Below are positions 36,440-45,934 of a stretch of DNA of 64,000 nucleotides, one piece after another. The DNA lies in assembly GCA_001899715.1 (NCBI GenBank), contig MKWI01000006.1, forward strand, positions 1-64,000. Direction: 5' to 3'. Position 1 is the first letter of the stretch. Each line of letters opens with the position of its first letter. The translations under genes were made by a program, and so were the position numbers. Source of the DNA: Sphingobium sp. 66-54 (GTDB lineage Bacteria > Pseudomonadota > Alphaproteobacteria > Sphingomonadales > Sphingomonadaceae). The notes beneath the pieces are model-generated. The model did not search any database and was not told where the DNA came from. It saw only the letters and a list, made by a program, of their open reading frames with translations.

Positions 36440-37081
36440 TCATTTCAGGCCGAGCAGCTTGTGCGTCTGGAGGGTCAGGCGCCAGCGGCTGTCTCCCAGC
36501 ACGAGCGCAATCGCGGCCTCACGCGCGGCTGCGTTGGCATCCGCGTCGCCGCAATCCATCGGCTGGAGGAGGAAATGTGCGAAATCCCACGCCAGCAGCG
36601 CGGCCGGGTCGATGCCCTCCTGCGGCCAGACAAGCTTGAGTTCGTCGCCCGTGCGCTGCACCACCGCGCTGCCCGCCTTGGGGCTGATGCACAGCCAGTC
36701 GATGCCCGGCGTCGCCGGCAGCGTGCCGTTGCTCTCCACCGCGATCTCGAAACCGGTGGCGTGCAGCGCATCCACGGCGGCGCCATCGAGCTGGAGCATC
36801 GGCTCGCCGCCGGTCACGACGACGAAACGCCGGCCATGCTCGTCTCCCCACAGCCGGGCGGCCGCATCCGCCAAAGCCTCCGCCGTGGCGAAACGGCCGC
36901 CATTCTCGCCGTCGGTGCCGACGAAATCCGTATCGCAGAAGCGGCAGACGGCCGTGGCGCGATCCGCCTCGCGCCCGGTCCACAGATTGCAGCCGGCAAA
37001 GCGCAGGAACACGGCGCGGCGCCCGGCCTGCATACCCTCGCCCTGCAAGGTGAGGAACATTTCCTTGACGGCGTAGCTCAT
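36440..37081 (-). CDS. queE: 7-carboxy-7-deazaguanine synthase
   Basis: A 213-residue radical-SAM enzyme of queuosine synthesis that converts carboxytetrahydropterin to 7-carboxy-7-deazaguanine. It starts SYAVKEMFLTLQGEGMQAGRRAVFLRFAGCNLW. The cluster motif is CNLW...VCRFC, that is C-x14-C-x2-C, the long-loop variant found in proteobacterial QueE rather than C-x3-C-x2-C. VVTGGEPMLQ follows. It lies 8 bases downstream of queC, so the two are one operon. Confidence 0.95.
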   Translation of the reverse strand: MSYAVKEMFLTLQGEGMQAGRRAVFLRFAGCNLWTGREADRATAVCRFCDTDFVGTDGENGGRFATAEALADAAARLWGDEHGRRFVVVTGGEPMLQLDGAAVDALHATGFEIAVESNGTLPATPGIDWLCISPKAGSAVVQRTGDELKLVWPQEGIDPAALLAWDFAHFLLQPMDCGDADANAAAREAAIALVLGDSRWRLTLQTHKLLGLK

Positions 37082-37089
37082 CGCCCGGC

Positions 37090-37782
37090 TCAGGGATGCG
37101 CGGCGTAGCGCGTGGGATCGGGCAGGCCCGCCTCGATGAACCCCTTCGAGCGCAGGCGGCAGCTATCGCACAAGCCGCAGTGCAGCCCGTCCGGTGTCGG
37201 GTCGTAGCAGGACCAGCTCATGCCCGCGTCGAGACCGAGGCGGTGCGCCTCCCGCGCGATATCTGCCTTTGTCATATATTGCAGCGGCGTCTCGATACGC
37301 ACCGTGCGGCCTTCCACACCGTCGCGCGTCGCCAGCGCCGCCATCGCCTCGAATGCCGCGATGAACTCGGCCCGGCAATCGGGATAGCCCGAATAATCGA
37401 GCGCGTTGACGCCGATGAAGATGTGCCGCGCGCCGACCACTTCGGCCAGCCCCAGCGTAAGCGAGAGGAAGATGGTGTTGCGCGCCGGCACATAGGTAAT
37501 CGGGATATCGCCCGCCTGCACGCCGTCCTTGGGCACGGCGATATCGGCAGTCAACGCCGAGCCGCCGAACAGCGATAGGTCGAGCGGCAGAATGATGTGC
37601 CGCTCGACGCCGACCGCCGCCGCAACACGGCGCGCGGCATCCAGCTCGATGCGGTGGCGCTGGTTATAGTCGATAGTGAGGGCCGCAAGCCGGAACCCCG
37701 CCTCGCGTGCGAGGCCGGCGGCGACCATGGAATCGAGCCCGCCCGAAATCAGGGCGACGGCAATGGGCTGTTGGGATGTCAT
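37090..37782 (-). CDS. queC: 7-cyano-7-deazaguanine synthase
   Basis: A 230-residue ATP-dependent enzyme converting 7-carboxy-7-deazaguanine to preQ0. The N-terminal PP-loop ALISGGLDSMVAAGLA binds ATP. A zinc site is formed by CYDPTPDGLHCGLCDSCRLR near the C-terminus. It is the first gene of the queC-queE pair. The other queuosine genes (queD, folE) are not in the window. Confidence 0.96.
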   Translation of the reverse strand: MTSQQPIAVALISGGLDSMVAAGLAREAGFRLAALTIDYNQRHRIELDAARRVAAAVGVERHIILPLDLSLFGGSALTADIAVPKDGVQAGDIPITYVPARNTIFLSLTLGLAEVVGARHIFIGVNALDYSGYPDCRAEFIAAFEAMAALATRDGVEGRTVRIETPLQYMTKADIAREAHRLGLDAGMSWSCYDPTPDGLHCGLCDSCRLRSKGFIEAGLPDPTRYAAHP

Positions 37783-37864
37783 GGCCGCCCGCTAGCGCAA
37801 TTCGCGCGCCGGCGCCACGGGAAGGATGGAAAGGGAAGGCCCGCACGGACGCGGAAACCACCCC

Positions 37865-38284
37865 TCAGCGCTGCAACGCCGTCGCCCGGCACGCGCCCAC
37901 CCGGCGGCCCTCGATCACCATGGCGAAGGGCGACCCGTCCGAGACGCCCTGCGAATCGATCTGGACCAGCCGCCCGGTTTCGACGCGCAGCGCGGTGCGG
38001 CCCTGCCCGGCATGGGCGCAATCATAGGTGATCGCCACCCGCCGCGCGCTGTTCTCAAGCACGAAGCGCTTGCATTGGCGGCCGGGATGGCGGGGCTGGA
38101 GCAATTGCGCGGGGTCGCCGAGGCAGACGCGGCGCGCATTGCCAGCCGCGCCACGCTCGACCAGCTCCCATTCGCCGCTCTCCAGCGCGGTCAAGGCGCC
38201 ATAATCGCCCGCTTGCGCCACAGCAGAGCCCGCCGGGCAGGCCATGCCCAGCGCCATCGCAGACCAAAGCAGCCCCCTGCTCAT
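37865..38284 (-). CDS. DUF3617-like exported protein
   Basis: A 139-residue exported protein. The ATG at 38284 (MSRGLLWSAMALGMACPAGSAVAQ) has AGGTGA upstream and gives a good signal peptide; the tracked start lies in the neighbouring gene. The mature part has a GEWEL start, two conserved-looking Cys (RRVCLGDP, RQCKRF), TYDCAHAG, IDSQGVSDGSPFAM and a final GAC, resembling DUF3617 proteins common in sphingomonads. Role unknown. Confidence 0.7.
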   Translation of the reverse strand: MSRGLLWSAMALGMACPAGSAVAQAGDYGALTALESGEWELVERGAAGNARRVCLGDPAQLLQPRHPGRQCKRFVLENSARRVAITYDCAHAGQGRTALRVETGRLVQIDSQGVSDGSPFAMVIEGRRVGACRATALQR

Positions 38285-38427
38285 CTTCGTCACCTGCATC
38301 CATTGCGGTGCCAATCGCGCGCCTCCCCCAAATCGCCCCCAAGATAATATGGAATTATGGCGATAAAAGAGCACGGTTCGTCGCACCATCCAAAATTCGG
38401 ACAGGCAGCGAAAGGCCAGCGCGCGCG

Positions 38428-39345
38428 TCACCCAGCGCCGGGCAACTCGCCGAGCGGCACCTCGAAGATGCGCGAGCAGAAGGCGCAATCCACGGCGATG
38501 ACGCCACGCTCGTCGGCCATCTCGCCGCGCTCTTCGGGCCCGAACCGGCCGAGCACGGAGCGGATATGGCTAAGATCGCAGCGGCATCCCTTGCTGAGCG
38601 CAACGGGATTGAACACACGGATTTCCTGCTCCTCGTGGAACAGTCGCCAGAGGAGGTCGGTGAGCGGCAGCGCCGGATCGGTCAGTTCGCTGTCCTTCAG
38701 CGTGCGCGCAAGGATCGCGACATGCTCCCAATCGGGATGATCGTGGCGCACATGCAGGCGTTCACGCCCCACTTCGCCCTCCGGAAGATGCTGGAGCAGC
38801 AGGCCCGCGCCGATACAACCCTGCTCAGCGTCCCTCCGCACCGCAATATGGACAAGGCTGGGGATCTGCTCGGACTGGGCGAAATAATGCTCGGCCGCCG
38901 CGCCCAGCCCCTCGCCCTCCAGCGGCACGATGCCCTGGTAGCGCTCACCCGTGACCGCCTGATCGAAGGTGATGGCGAGATAGCCCTTGCCGAACAGGCC
39001 GAACAGCGTGGGCGCGTCGCCCAGTTCCGCCAGCCGGTCCGCATCATATTGCGCATAGCCGCGCACTGCGCCTGCCTTGTAATCGGCGACGAGCAGAGAG
39101 ACGACGCCATGCTCGGTCTGCGCCTGCAAGGTGAGCTGGCCCTCGTCGTCCTTCAGCATCGCCCCCAGCAGGCTAGCGAGCACCAGCGCCTCGGCGACCA
39201 GCTTCTCGATAGGCGGCGGATAGGCGTGGGCGGCAAGCACATCGTCGAGCGCTGCGCCAATCCGCGTGACCCGCCCCCGCGCATGGCGGGACGGGATGGT
39301 GAAGCCGAACGCTTCATCGTTGAAGGAGCGGGCGAGACTGGCCAT
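38428..39345 (-). CDS. hslO: Redox-regulated chaperone Hsp33
   Basis: A 305-residue cytoplasmic holdase activated by oxidation. The N-terminal domain has RVTRIGAALDDVLAAH and VSLLVADYKAGAVRGYAQYD. The zinc switch is at the C-terminus: CRCD, then CAFC about 30 residues later (C-x-C...C-x2-C), all four cysteines present. It is the third gene of the argD-argF-hslO run, an order I recall as conserved in alphaproteobacteria. Confidence 0.95.
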   Translation of the reverse strand: MASLARSFNDEAFGFTIPSRHARGRVTRIGAALDDVLAAHAYPPPIEKLVAEALVLASLLGAMLKDDEGQLTLQAQTEHGVVSLLVADYKAGAVRGYAQYDADRLAELGDAPTLFGLFGKGYLAITFDQAVTGERYQGIVPLEGEGLGAAAEHYFAQSEQIPSLVHIAVRRDAEQGCIGAGLLLQHLPEGEVGRERLHVRHDHPDWEHVAILARTLKDSELTDPALPLTDLLWRLFHEEQEIRVFNPVALSKGCRCDLSHIRSVLGRFGPEERGEMADERGVIAVDCAFCSRIFEVPLGELPGAG

Positions 39346-39434
39346 GGATCATTCCTGTGTGCGGGCCGGTGTGCCCGGCCCGGTTCCAGATAAGCGCCCT
39401 TTCCGGGCCGGCAAGCCGAGGAGCGGCTGCGCCC

Positions 39435-40370
39435 TCAGCCCAGCAGCCCAAAGGCCCAGAGCAACACGGACTTCTGCGCGTGCAGGCGGTTCTCCGCCTC
39501 GTCCCAGATGAGCGACTGCGGCCCGTCGATCACCTCCGCCGTCACCTCCTCGCCGCGATGAGCAGGCAGGCAGTGGAGGAAACGCGCATCGGCCTTCGCC
39601 TGCGCCATCAGCGCCGGCGTCACCTGATAGGGCATCATCGCCTTGAGCTTGGCCTCGCCCCCAGCCTGGCCCATCGAGATCCAGGTATCGGTGACGACGA
39701 CATCGGCACCCGCCACCGCTGCCCCGGCATCGCGGCTGAGCGTGATCGCCGCCCCGCGCGCCTGCGCCTCGGCGGCAAAGCGCGGATCGGGATCGTAGCC
39801 CTCCGGCACGCCCATGCGCACATCGAACTTGAACAGGCCGGCCGCCTCGACGATCGAGTGCAGCACATTGTTGCCATCGCCCAGCCATGCCCACTGGCTG
39901 CCGGGCAGGGCAAGCCCATGCTCGATGACGGTCAGCAGGTCCGCGACGATCTGGCACGGGTGCGACAGGTCGGTCAGACCGTTGATGACCGGCACGGTGG
40001 CGTGGGCCGCCATCTCCTCGATCTTGGCGTGATCGTCGGTGCGAATCATGATCGCGTCGACCATGCGGCTCAGCACACGCGCGGTATCGGCCACCGTCTC
40101 GCCCCGGCCGATCTGCATCGAGCCGGCATCCATTACCATGGAGGTGCCGCCGAGCTGGCGGATCGCCATGTCGAACGAGACACGGGTGCGGGTCGAGTTC
40201 TTCTCGAAGATCATGGCGAGGGTGCGCCCGGCCAGCGGCGCATCCCTGTCGGCCGCGCCCTTAAACAGGCCAGCCGCCACGCGCGCCGCTTTGCGGTCGA
40301 TCGCATCGGCGATCATCGCGGCGATCGCGTCACCACCGGCATCGGACAGGTTGAGGAAATGTCTCGTCAT
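39435..40370 (-). CDS. argF: Ornithine carbamoyltransferase
   Basis: A 311-residue cytoplasmic enzyme forming citrulline from ornithine and carbamoyl phosphate. It has [23 protein letters not shown] (the carbamoyl-phosphate STRTR motif), [18 protein letters not shown] and [13 protein letters not shown]. The ATG at 40370 ([10 protein letters not shown]) has AGGAAAG about 10 bases upstream; the tracked start is 7 codons earlier. It lies between argD and hslO. Confidence 0.97.
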   Translation of the reverse strand: MTRHFLNLSDAGGDAIAAMIADAIDRKAARVAAGLFKGAADRDAPLAGRTLAMIFEKNSTRTRVSFDMAIRQLGGTSMVMDAGSMQIGRGETVADTARVLSRMVDAIMIRTDDHAKIEEMAAHATVPVINGLTDLSHPCQIVADLLTVIEHGLALPGSQWAWLGDGNNVLHSIVEAAGLFKFDVRMGVPEGYDPDPRFAAEAQARGAAITLSRDAGAAVAGADVVVTDTWISMGQAGGEAKLKAMMPYQVTPALMAQAKADARFLHCLPAHRGEEVTAEVIDGPQSLIWDEAENRLHAQKSVLLWAFGLLG

Positions 40371-40463
40371 CGTTTTTCGACTTTCCTGCAAAAGCAGAAG
40401 CCGGGGCGGTTGGGACCGCCGCCGGGCTCTGGGCTCCCCTCCTCCGGGAGCACGGGAGTAGGA

Positions 40464-41663
40464 TCAGGCGGCCGTTTCGGCTGCCTTGTAGCTGGCCGCG
40501 CCGGCCGAGAGCTTCTCGATCGCCTCGGCGATATGGCGCTCCTCGATCACCAGCGGCGGCAGGATGCGCACGACATTCTCGCCCGCCGAGACGGTGAGCA
40601 GGCCGTGATGGTCGCGCAGATGCGCCACGAAGGCGCGCGCCTCCACCGCCGGCTTGAGCTTGAGGCCGAGCATCAGGCCAAGCCCGCGCACGCTCTCGAA
40701 CACATCGTCGTGATTGGGGATGAGCTGCTCCAGCGCCCCACGCAACCGCTCGCCGCGCCGCGCCACCTCGTCGAAGAAGCCCGGCTCCAGCATCACGTCG
40801 AGCACCGCCATACCCGCCGCCATGGCCAGCGGGTTGCCGCCATAGGTCGAACCGTGAGTGCCGAACACCATGCCCTTCGCCGCTTCCTCGGTGGCGAGGC
40901 AGGCGCCGAGCGGAAAGCCGCCGCCAATGCCCTTGGCAACCGCCATGATGTCCGGCTCGATGCCGTAATGCTCGTGCGCGAAGAACTTGCCGGTGCGCCC
41001 ATAGCCGCACTGCACCTCGTCCAGCACCAGCAGCAGGCCGTGCTCGTCGCACGCCGCGCGCAGGCCCTTGATGAACGCGGGGTCGCCAGCGGTCAGGCCG
41101 CCCTCACCCTGCACCGTCTCGACGAGGAAACCGGCGGTCTCGTCGTCGATCTTCGCCAGCGCACCCTCAAGATCGTTAAAGGTCGCATAGTCGAAGCCGG
41201 GTAGCAGCGGCTCGAAGCCGTCGCGCATCTTGGGCTGGTTGGTCGCGCTGATCGTGCCGAGCGTGCGGCCGTGAAACGCATTCTTGAACGTGATGAGCTT
41301 GTGGCGCTGCGGATTGCCGTTGGCGAAGTGGTAGCGCCGCGCCGTCTTGATCGAACACTCGACCGCCTCGGCGCCCGAATTGGTGAAGAACACCGTATCG
41401 GCGAAGCTGTTGTCGACGATGCGCTGCGCGAACGCCTCCCCCTGCGGCGAGCCGTAGAGGTTGGAGACGTGCATCAGCGTCGCCGCCTGGTCCGCAATCG
41501 CCTTCACCAGATGCGGGTGGCCGTGGCCGAGCGCGTTGACCGCGATGCCGCTGGCGAAATCCAGATAGCGCTCGCCTCGCTCGCCGATCAGATAGCAGCC
41601 CTCGCCGCGCACGGGACGCACATCGCACCGGGGATAGACGGGCATGAGCGGCGTGATCGACAT
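40464..41663 (-). CDS. argD: Acetylornithine aminotransferase
   Basis: A 399-residue PLP enzyme of arginine synthesis, also able to act on succinyldiaminopimelate in lysine synthesis. It shows YLDFASGIAVNALGHGHPHLV, FFTNSGAEAVECSIKTAR, LVLDEVQCGYGRTGKFFAHEHYG and MAVAKGIGGGFPLGACLA, where the Lys of AKGIGGG holds PLP. It is the first gene of argD-argF-hslO, preceded by the terminator of the glycan operon. Confidence 0.96.
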   Translation of the reverse strand: MSITPLMPVYPRCDVRPVRGEGCYLIGERGERYLDFASGIAVNALGHGHPHLVKAIADQAATLMHVSNLYGSPQGEAFAQRIVDNSFADTVFFTNSGAEAVECSIKTARRYHFANGNPQRHKLITFKNAFHGRTLGTISATNQPKMRDGFEPLLPGFDYATFNDLEGALAKIDDETAGFLVETVQGEGGLTAGDPAFIKGLRAACDEHGLLLVLDEVQCGYGRTGKFFAHEHYGIEPDIMAVAKGIGGGFPLGACLATEEAAKGMVFGTHGSTYGGNPLAMAAGMAVLDVMLEPGFFDEVARRGERLRGALEQLIPNHDDVFESVRGLGLMLGLKLKPAVEARAFVAHLRDHHGLLTVSAGENVVRILPPLVIEERHIAEAIEKLSAGAASYKAAETAA

Positions 41664-41716
41664 GAGCCTTTTCCTTTCTGGCCAACGGGCGGCCCGGATG
41701 GGGGCAACCCAAACGG

Positions 41717-41743
41717 AAAAAGGCGGCCCCTTGAAAGGCCGCC
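41717..41743 (-). terminator. Rho-independent terminator after the acyltransferase operon
   Basis: On the minus strand: GGCGGCC, loop TTTCAAGG, GGCCGCC, then TTTTT. It lies about 75 bases after the acyltransferase stop and 54 bases before argD, so it separates the two operons; a leader role for argD is possible. Confidence 0.8.
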
Positions 41744-41819
41744 ATCCTTCAACGCCGCCCCTATAGCGGCCAAGGGGGAGCGAATCAACGGAAGCTCGCA
41801 GCGCCCATCAGGGGGCAGG

Positions 41820-42413
41820 CTAATCGGCCTGCCGCTTCACCACGGCGGGCACGCCGACCGCCAGCGCCCCGGGCGGCACGTCCTTCGTCACCACGGCATT
41901 GGCGCCGATCACCGCACCGGCGCCAATCATGATATCCCCCACGATCACCGCCCCGGCCCCGATCTGGACGCCGTCGCCGATGACCGGCTTGGCATTGCGA
42001 TCGGCAGGATCGGCAATGCCGATCGTCACGTTCTGCCGGATGATGACATCCGAGCCCACCGAACGCGCGCCGATGATGATGCCGCCGAAATGGTCGATCC
42101 GCACCCTGCGGCCCACCGGCACATTATAGGAGAGCTTCATGCCGCAGACCCACTCGCACATCTTGAACATGATGCGGTAGACGATCGTGAACGGCAGCCG
42201 CAGCAGTCGGGGCCGCACAGACATGCGCCAGTTGCCGAATCGATGCCAGAACAGGGTCCAGAACCCCTGTGCGAGCCAATCGCCGTCATGCGTGCGCAGG
42301 TCCTCGGCGACGAGGCTCCAGAAACCGATGTCCCTGGGGTTGGCGTTCACATCGCCGCGCGGCAGCGCGGGCGCCATGGGCCGGGTCGGCGACGGGGGTA
42401 TGCCCGCGGTCAT
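41820..42413 (-). CDS. Hexapeptide-repeat acyltransferase (serine/sugar O-acetyltransferase-like)
   Basis: A 197-residue cytoplasmic left-handed beta-helix enzyme. The C-terminal half shows hexapeptide repeats (RIDHFGGIIIGARSVGSDVIIRQNVTIG, IGDGVQIGAGAVIVGDIMIGAGAVIGANAVVTKDVPPGALAVGVPAVV). The N-terminal helical part with EDLRTHDGDWLAQGFWTLFWHRFG resembles CysE/colanic-acid acetyltransferases. Because it overlaps the GT2 gene by 4 bases and shares its operon, transfer of an acetyl group to a sugar is more likely than cysteine synthesis. Confidence 0.85.
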   Translation of the reverse strand: MTAGIPPSPTRPMAPALPRGDVNANPRDIGFWSLVAEDLRTHDGDWLAQGFWTLFWHRFGNWRMSVRPRLLRLPFTIVYRIMFKMCEWVCGMKLSYNVPVGRRVRIDHFGGIIIGARSVGSDVIIRQNVTIGIADPADRNAKPVIGDGVQIGAGAVIVGDIMIGAGAVIGANAVVTKDVPPGALAVGVPAVVKRQAD

Positions 42414-43423
42414 CGCGCAGATACCTTGATCGTCTTGCCATCCGGCCTCGCCAACAGGGGATCGCCCAGGAACAGCGGACGCAGGACATTGCGGCCAAAA
42501 TCCCGGAAGAAGCGCACCGGCACATTCGAAGCCTTGCGGCGCACCATCGAGAGCGCGAGATTGATCGCCGCGCCCGCGACGCTCAGCACCGCCGCCATTC
42601 GGGCTGCACCGACACCGCGCGTTTTCACATGATATAGCCGCCAGCTATCATACCAGTAGCCGGGCTTGGCGCGGCTCACATGCTTGCCGCCGCGCATGCC
42701 CGTCGCCGCACCGGCCACATGCTCGACCTTCGCTTCGGGCACATACCAGACCGACTGGCCAGTGCCATGCAACCGCCACATCAGCTCCGCCTCCTCGAAA
42801 TAGAGGAAGAAATCGGGATCGAAGAATCCGGCTTCCAGCAGCACCGGGAAGCGGACCATGAACGCCGCGCCGCTCACCCAGTCGACCGGCCGCCGCTCCG
42901 TCTCCGGGGGAAGGGCCACCTCCCTGCCCGGCAGTAGCCGATTGAGGATACCGAAGCTCGCCATGCCGACGAATTCGCTCGCCGGGCTGGGGAAGCGAAA
43001 GGCGGCCGACACGCGCGTTCCATCGGGCCGCAGTACTGCCGCGCCCGCCGCGACGGCACCCGGATGGTCGTCGAGAAAGGTCGCCATTATATCGACGGCC
43101 TCGTTGGCGAGGCGCGCGTCGGGATTGAGGAAGAAGACATAATCGGGCCGCGCCGCAGCCTTGGCCAGCGTGTTCAGCACCACATTATTGCCCCGGCCGA
43201 AGCCATGATTCTCGTGTTCCAGGTGGAGCGTCACCCGCTCCCCCCAGCCACGTTCGGCATGGACGCGGCCCAGCATCCCGGCATCATCGCCGGGCGAGCC
43301 GTTGTCGACCAGATGAATGTCGACCACCCGGCCGCCATGATCGCGCGCCAGAACGGTCTGCACCGCCTCGGCGGCAAGATCGGCCGTGCCGTAATTGACG
43401 ATGATGACCGAAATGCGTGTCAT
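42410..43423 (-). CDS. GT2 family glycosyltransferase (rhamnosyltransferase-like)
   Basis: A 337-residue GT-A enzyme. It begins MTRISVIIVNYGTADLAAEAVQTVL, with the nucleotide-binding DNGSPGDD and FLNPDARL, and WVSGAAFMVRFPVLLEAGFFDPDFFLYFEEAELMWR, the acceptor-loop pattern seen in WbbL-like rhamnosyltransferases. A short C-terminal region may associate with the membrane. The tracked start is 7 codons early. It is the second of three genes in a glycan operon ending in an acyltransferase; dTDP-rhamnose from the rml genes could be its donor. Confidence 0.88.
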   Translation of the reverse strand: MTRISVIIVNYGTADLAAEAVQTVLARDHGGRVVDIHLVDNGSPGDDAGMLGRVHAERGWGERVTLHLEHENHGFGRGNNVVLNTLAKAAARPDYVFFLNPDARLANEAVDIMATFLDDHPGAVAAGAAVLRPDGTRVSAAFRFPSPASEFVGMASFGILNRLLPGREVALPPETERRPVDWVSGAAFMVRFPVLLEAGFFDPDFFLYFEEAELMWRLHGTGQSVWYVPEAKVEHVAGAATGMRGGKHVSRAKPGYWYDSWRLYHVKTRGVGAARMAAVLSVAGAAINLALSMVRRKASNVPVRFFRDFGRNVLRPLFLGDPLLARPDGKTIKVSAR

Positions 43424-43531
43424 GTCAGAGCACTGGAACCCCACTTGCCGTCGCGAGCCCTTGTGGCATCGGCATCATGAAAAAGATATTTCAAACCCGC
43501 CGGCATGTGGCACCGACCGGCTTCCTCTCAC

Positions 43532-44566
43532 CTAGCGCTTATATTCGATGATCCTGTGCGTGCCGCCGCGCCGCCGATTCCAGTGAAAGCGCAGCACACC
43601 GCCCGCCTGGGCAAACTTGCCGATCACCATCCAGAATCCATAGAAACAGGCGAAGCGCCGGTTGGCGCCCATGCGCGCCTTGCGCCGCGCAAGGCGAACC
43701 ACCTGAGCCGGATAAACGAGCAACCCGAGCGCAGCGACCAGCCACAGGTCCGTCCACCCGGTAGCGAGCGCCATCAGCGCCACGCCCGTAATCAAAGCGG
43801 GGATGAACAGCGCCCAGAGGACAATGCTGCGCAGTTGCCGGCGCCAGTCGGGAAAAGCCGCATCGCCGTGCCGCGCCACATGCTCGGCATAGGCATGGCC
43901 CGACCGGCGGACGCGCAGCCAGTTCTGGCGGAATGTCCTGATATCCGCATCGTGCCGCGTCATCTCCGCATCGATCCGGCGGATCTTCCACCCCTCGCGC
44001 CCGAGGCGCAGGCAAAGATCCGGCTCTTCGCCGGCGATGAGATCGTCCGTATAGCCGTTCGCCTGACGCAGCGCCGCGACCCGGAACAACACGTCGCCGC
44101 CGCACGCCTCGACATAGCCGACCGGCACATTCCACTCATCGTCGCACAGCGCATTGTAGAGCGTCGCCTGCGGAAACCGCTCGCGGCGGCGGCCGAACAC
44201 CGCGCAGAGACCGGCCTCCCCCTCGATCTCGGCCAGGGCGCGCGGCAGCCACGCCGGATCAAGCTCGCAATCGCCATCGACGAACTGCACGAAGGCAAGG
44301 CTCGGATGCAATTCCAGCAACCGGCGCCAACCGGCGTTGCGGGCCAGCGCGGCGGTAAAGCCATTGGGCGCGGCAAGCGGTTCCACCGTCATGCCCAGGC
44401 TGCGGGCAAATGCAACGCTGTCATCGGTCGAGCCGGAATCGACGTAGACGACCGGACAGCCGGCGGGCACGCTGCGCAGGCAGCGCTTCAGCCGCTCGCC
44501 CTCGTTGCGACCGATCGCAACCAGGCCGACGCGCGCCCCATCGGGCAAGGGAACAGTCGACGCCAT
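43532..44566 (-). CDS. GT2 family glycosyltransferase with C-terminal membrane segments
   Basis: A 344-residue enzyme. It has VGLVAIGRNEGERLKRCLRSV, VVYVDSGSTDDSV, FVQFVDGDCELDPAWL (DxD-like DGDCE) and DDLIAGEEPDLCLRLGREGW (ED motif). Then come two hydrophobic segments (SIVLWALFIPALITGVALMALATG, LWLVAALGLLVYPAQVV), so it is membrane-bound. First gene of the three-gene glycan operon. Acceptor and donor are unknown. Confidence 0.87.
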   Translation of the reverse strand: MASTVPLPDGARVGLVAIGRNEGERLKRCLRSVPAGCPVVYVDSGSTDDSVAFARSLGMTVEPLAAPNGFTAALARNAGWRRLLELHPSLAFVQFVDGDCELDPAWLPRALAEIEGEAGLCAVFGRRRERFPQATLYNALCDDEWNVPVGYVEACGGDVLFRVAALRQANGYTDDLIAGEEPDLCLRLGREGWKIRRIDAEMTRHDADIRTFRQNWLRVRRSGHAYAEHVARHGDAAFPDWRRQLRSIVLWALFIPALITGVALMALATGWTDLWLVAALGLLVYPAQVVRLARRKARMGANRRFACFYGFWMVIGKFAQAGGVLRFHWNRRRGGTHRIIEYKR

Positions 44567-44685
44567 CGCCCGGCGGATAAGGCATCGGGCAATCGGGGGT
44601 CAACCGGGCCGTGCAGAAGCCGGGAGCCGACGCACTTTGGGGGCGGGGGTCGTCCGAGCCGACCGAGGGAGCGAAGTCCTCTCGC

Positions 44686-45822
44686 TCAGCGCCGGTGCAG
44701 CGCCGCCACCGAGCGCGCGACCGACTGCATCAGTTCCCAGCGCTGGGGGATTGCCAGTGTCGTCTCGCCGATCATCACCGCGATCGCATAGCTGGTGCCG
44801 TCCGGCGCGGTCATGATGCCGACGTCGTTATAGCCGGTCGAGCGCGGCGCGAGGTCCTGGCCGGTGCCGGTCTTGTGCAGATAGCTCCAGCCGGCGGGCA
44901 CGCCCGCCTTGATGCGCTGCGGGCCGGTCTTTGCCTCGCTCATGGTGGAAAGCAACAACTGGGTCGAGGCGGGCGAAAGCATGTCGCCCTTCTTGAGCTT
45001 GGCGAGAGCGTGCACGATGGCGAGCGGCGAGGCGCCGTCGATCGGGTTGGCGAGATAGGCATCCAGCGCCTTCTCGCGCACCGAGCGCGGCAGGTTGGCG
45101 CGTGCCGTGTAGAAGCGCCGCCCCTGCGACATCTCCTGCGACCAGGTGAGGCCGGCGGTCTGGCTCTGCAACAGCCGCTCGCCGGGGCCGAAGCGGATCG
45201 TGTCGGGGCCGAAGAAGCGCCGCGCAAGATAGCCGCGCACCGCATCCGGTCCGCCCACCGTGCGCAGCACCGAATCGTTGGCGGTGTTGTCGCTCTGCGT
45301 CATCGCCCGGTAGAACAGGTCGCGCAGCGAGGTCTGGTAGCCCGATCCCTTCACCATCGCCGCGATCGGCTGGTGGAACAGGGTGAGGTCGGCCGGACGG
45401 ATCATCACCGGCGTATCGAGCGTGATCTTGCCGCGATCGACCGCGTCGAGCATCGTCATCGCCACCCACAGCTTGGAGACGCTCTGCTGCGGGAACAGCT
45501 TGTTGCCGTTGTGCGCGATCGTCCAGCCGGCATCCACGCGCTGCACGGCGATACCGACCGAGCCGTTGAAGTTGCGCCCGAGCGTCTCGATGATCGAGAC
45601 CAGCGCGGGAGACGGGCGGCTGCTCGGTGCCACCGCGACCGGCGCAGGCCCTGGTGGCGGCGATGCCGGCCGTGCGGCCACGGCGGGAGAGGAAACGACC
45701 CGGACAGGTGCGGCCGAGGGGATGGCGGTGCAGGCGCCTGCCAGGACCAGCAGGGCGATCCCCGCCGACCATGATGCGAACCGCCGCTTCTGCTGCACCC
45801 GATGATTCCCCTTGCCATTCAT
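44686..45822 (-). CDS. Class A beta-lactamase-like serine hydrolase lipoprotein
   Basis: A 378-residue envelope protein. The N-terminus (KRRFASWSAGIALLVLAGACTAIP) is a signal peptide with lipobox LAGAC, then a Pro/Ala linker. The penicillin-recognising fold has S-x2-K as QQSVSKLW, SDN in MTQSDNTAND and KTG in YLHKTGTGQD, all in order. The omega-loop Glu and Asn of class A enzymes are not obvious in the stretch before ASPLAIVHAL. It may be a true beta-lactamase or a relative acting on peptidoglycan peptides; sequence alone leaves this open. Confidence 0.82.
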   Translation of the reverse strand: MNGKGNHRVQQKRRFASWSAGIALLVLAGACTAIPSAAPVRVVSSPAVAARPASPPPGPAPVAVAPSSRPSPALVSIIETLGRNFNGSVGIAVQRVDAGWTIAHNGNKLFPQQSVSKLWVAMTMLDAVDRGKITLDTPVMIRPADLTLFHQPIAAMVKGSGYQTSLRDLFYRAMTQSDNTANDSVLRTVGGPDAVRGYLARRFFGPDTIRFGPGERLLQSQTAGLTWSQEMSQGRRFYTARANLPRSVREKALDAYLANPIDGASPLAIVHALAKLKKGDMLSPASTQLLLSTMSEAKTGPQRIKAGVPAGWSYLHKTGTGQDLAPRSTGYNDVGIMTAPDGTSYAIAVMIGETTLAIPQRWELMQSVARSVAALHRR

Positions 45823-45934
45823 AACGATAGTTGTTGCCGCCCGATGCTTAACATGGTCCGAACAGGTGCAAGGCGGATGCGACGCACCGAATCGGATTCG
45901 CGATCAACCGAGTCCCAGGGTGGGAACCGACCGC

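Noticed and set aside
41271-42632. 453-aa plus-strand ORF across argD and the acyltransferase gene
   Set aside because: It spans two well-identified opposite-strand genes and the terminator between them.
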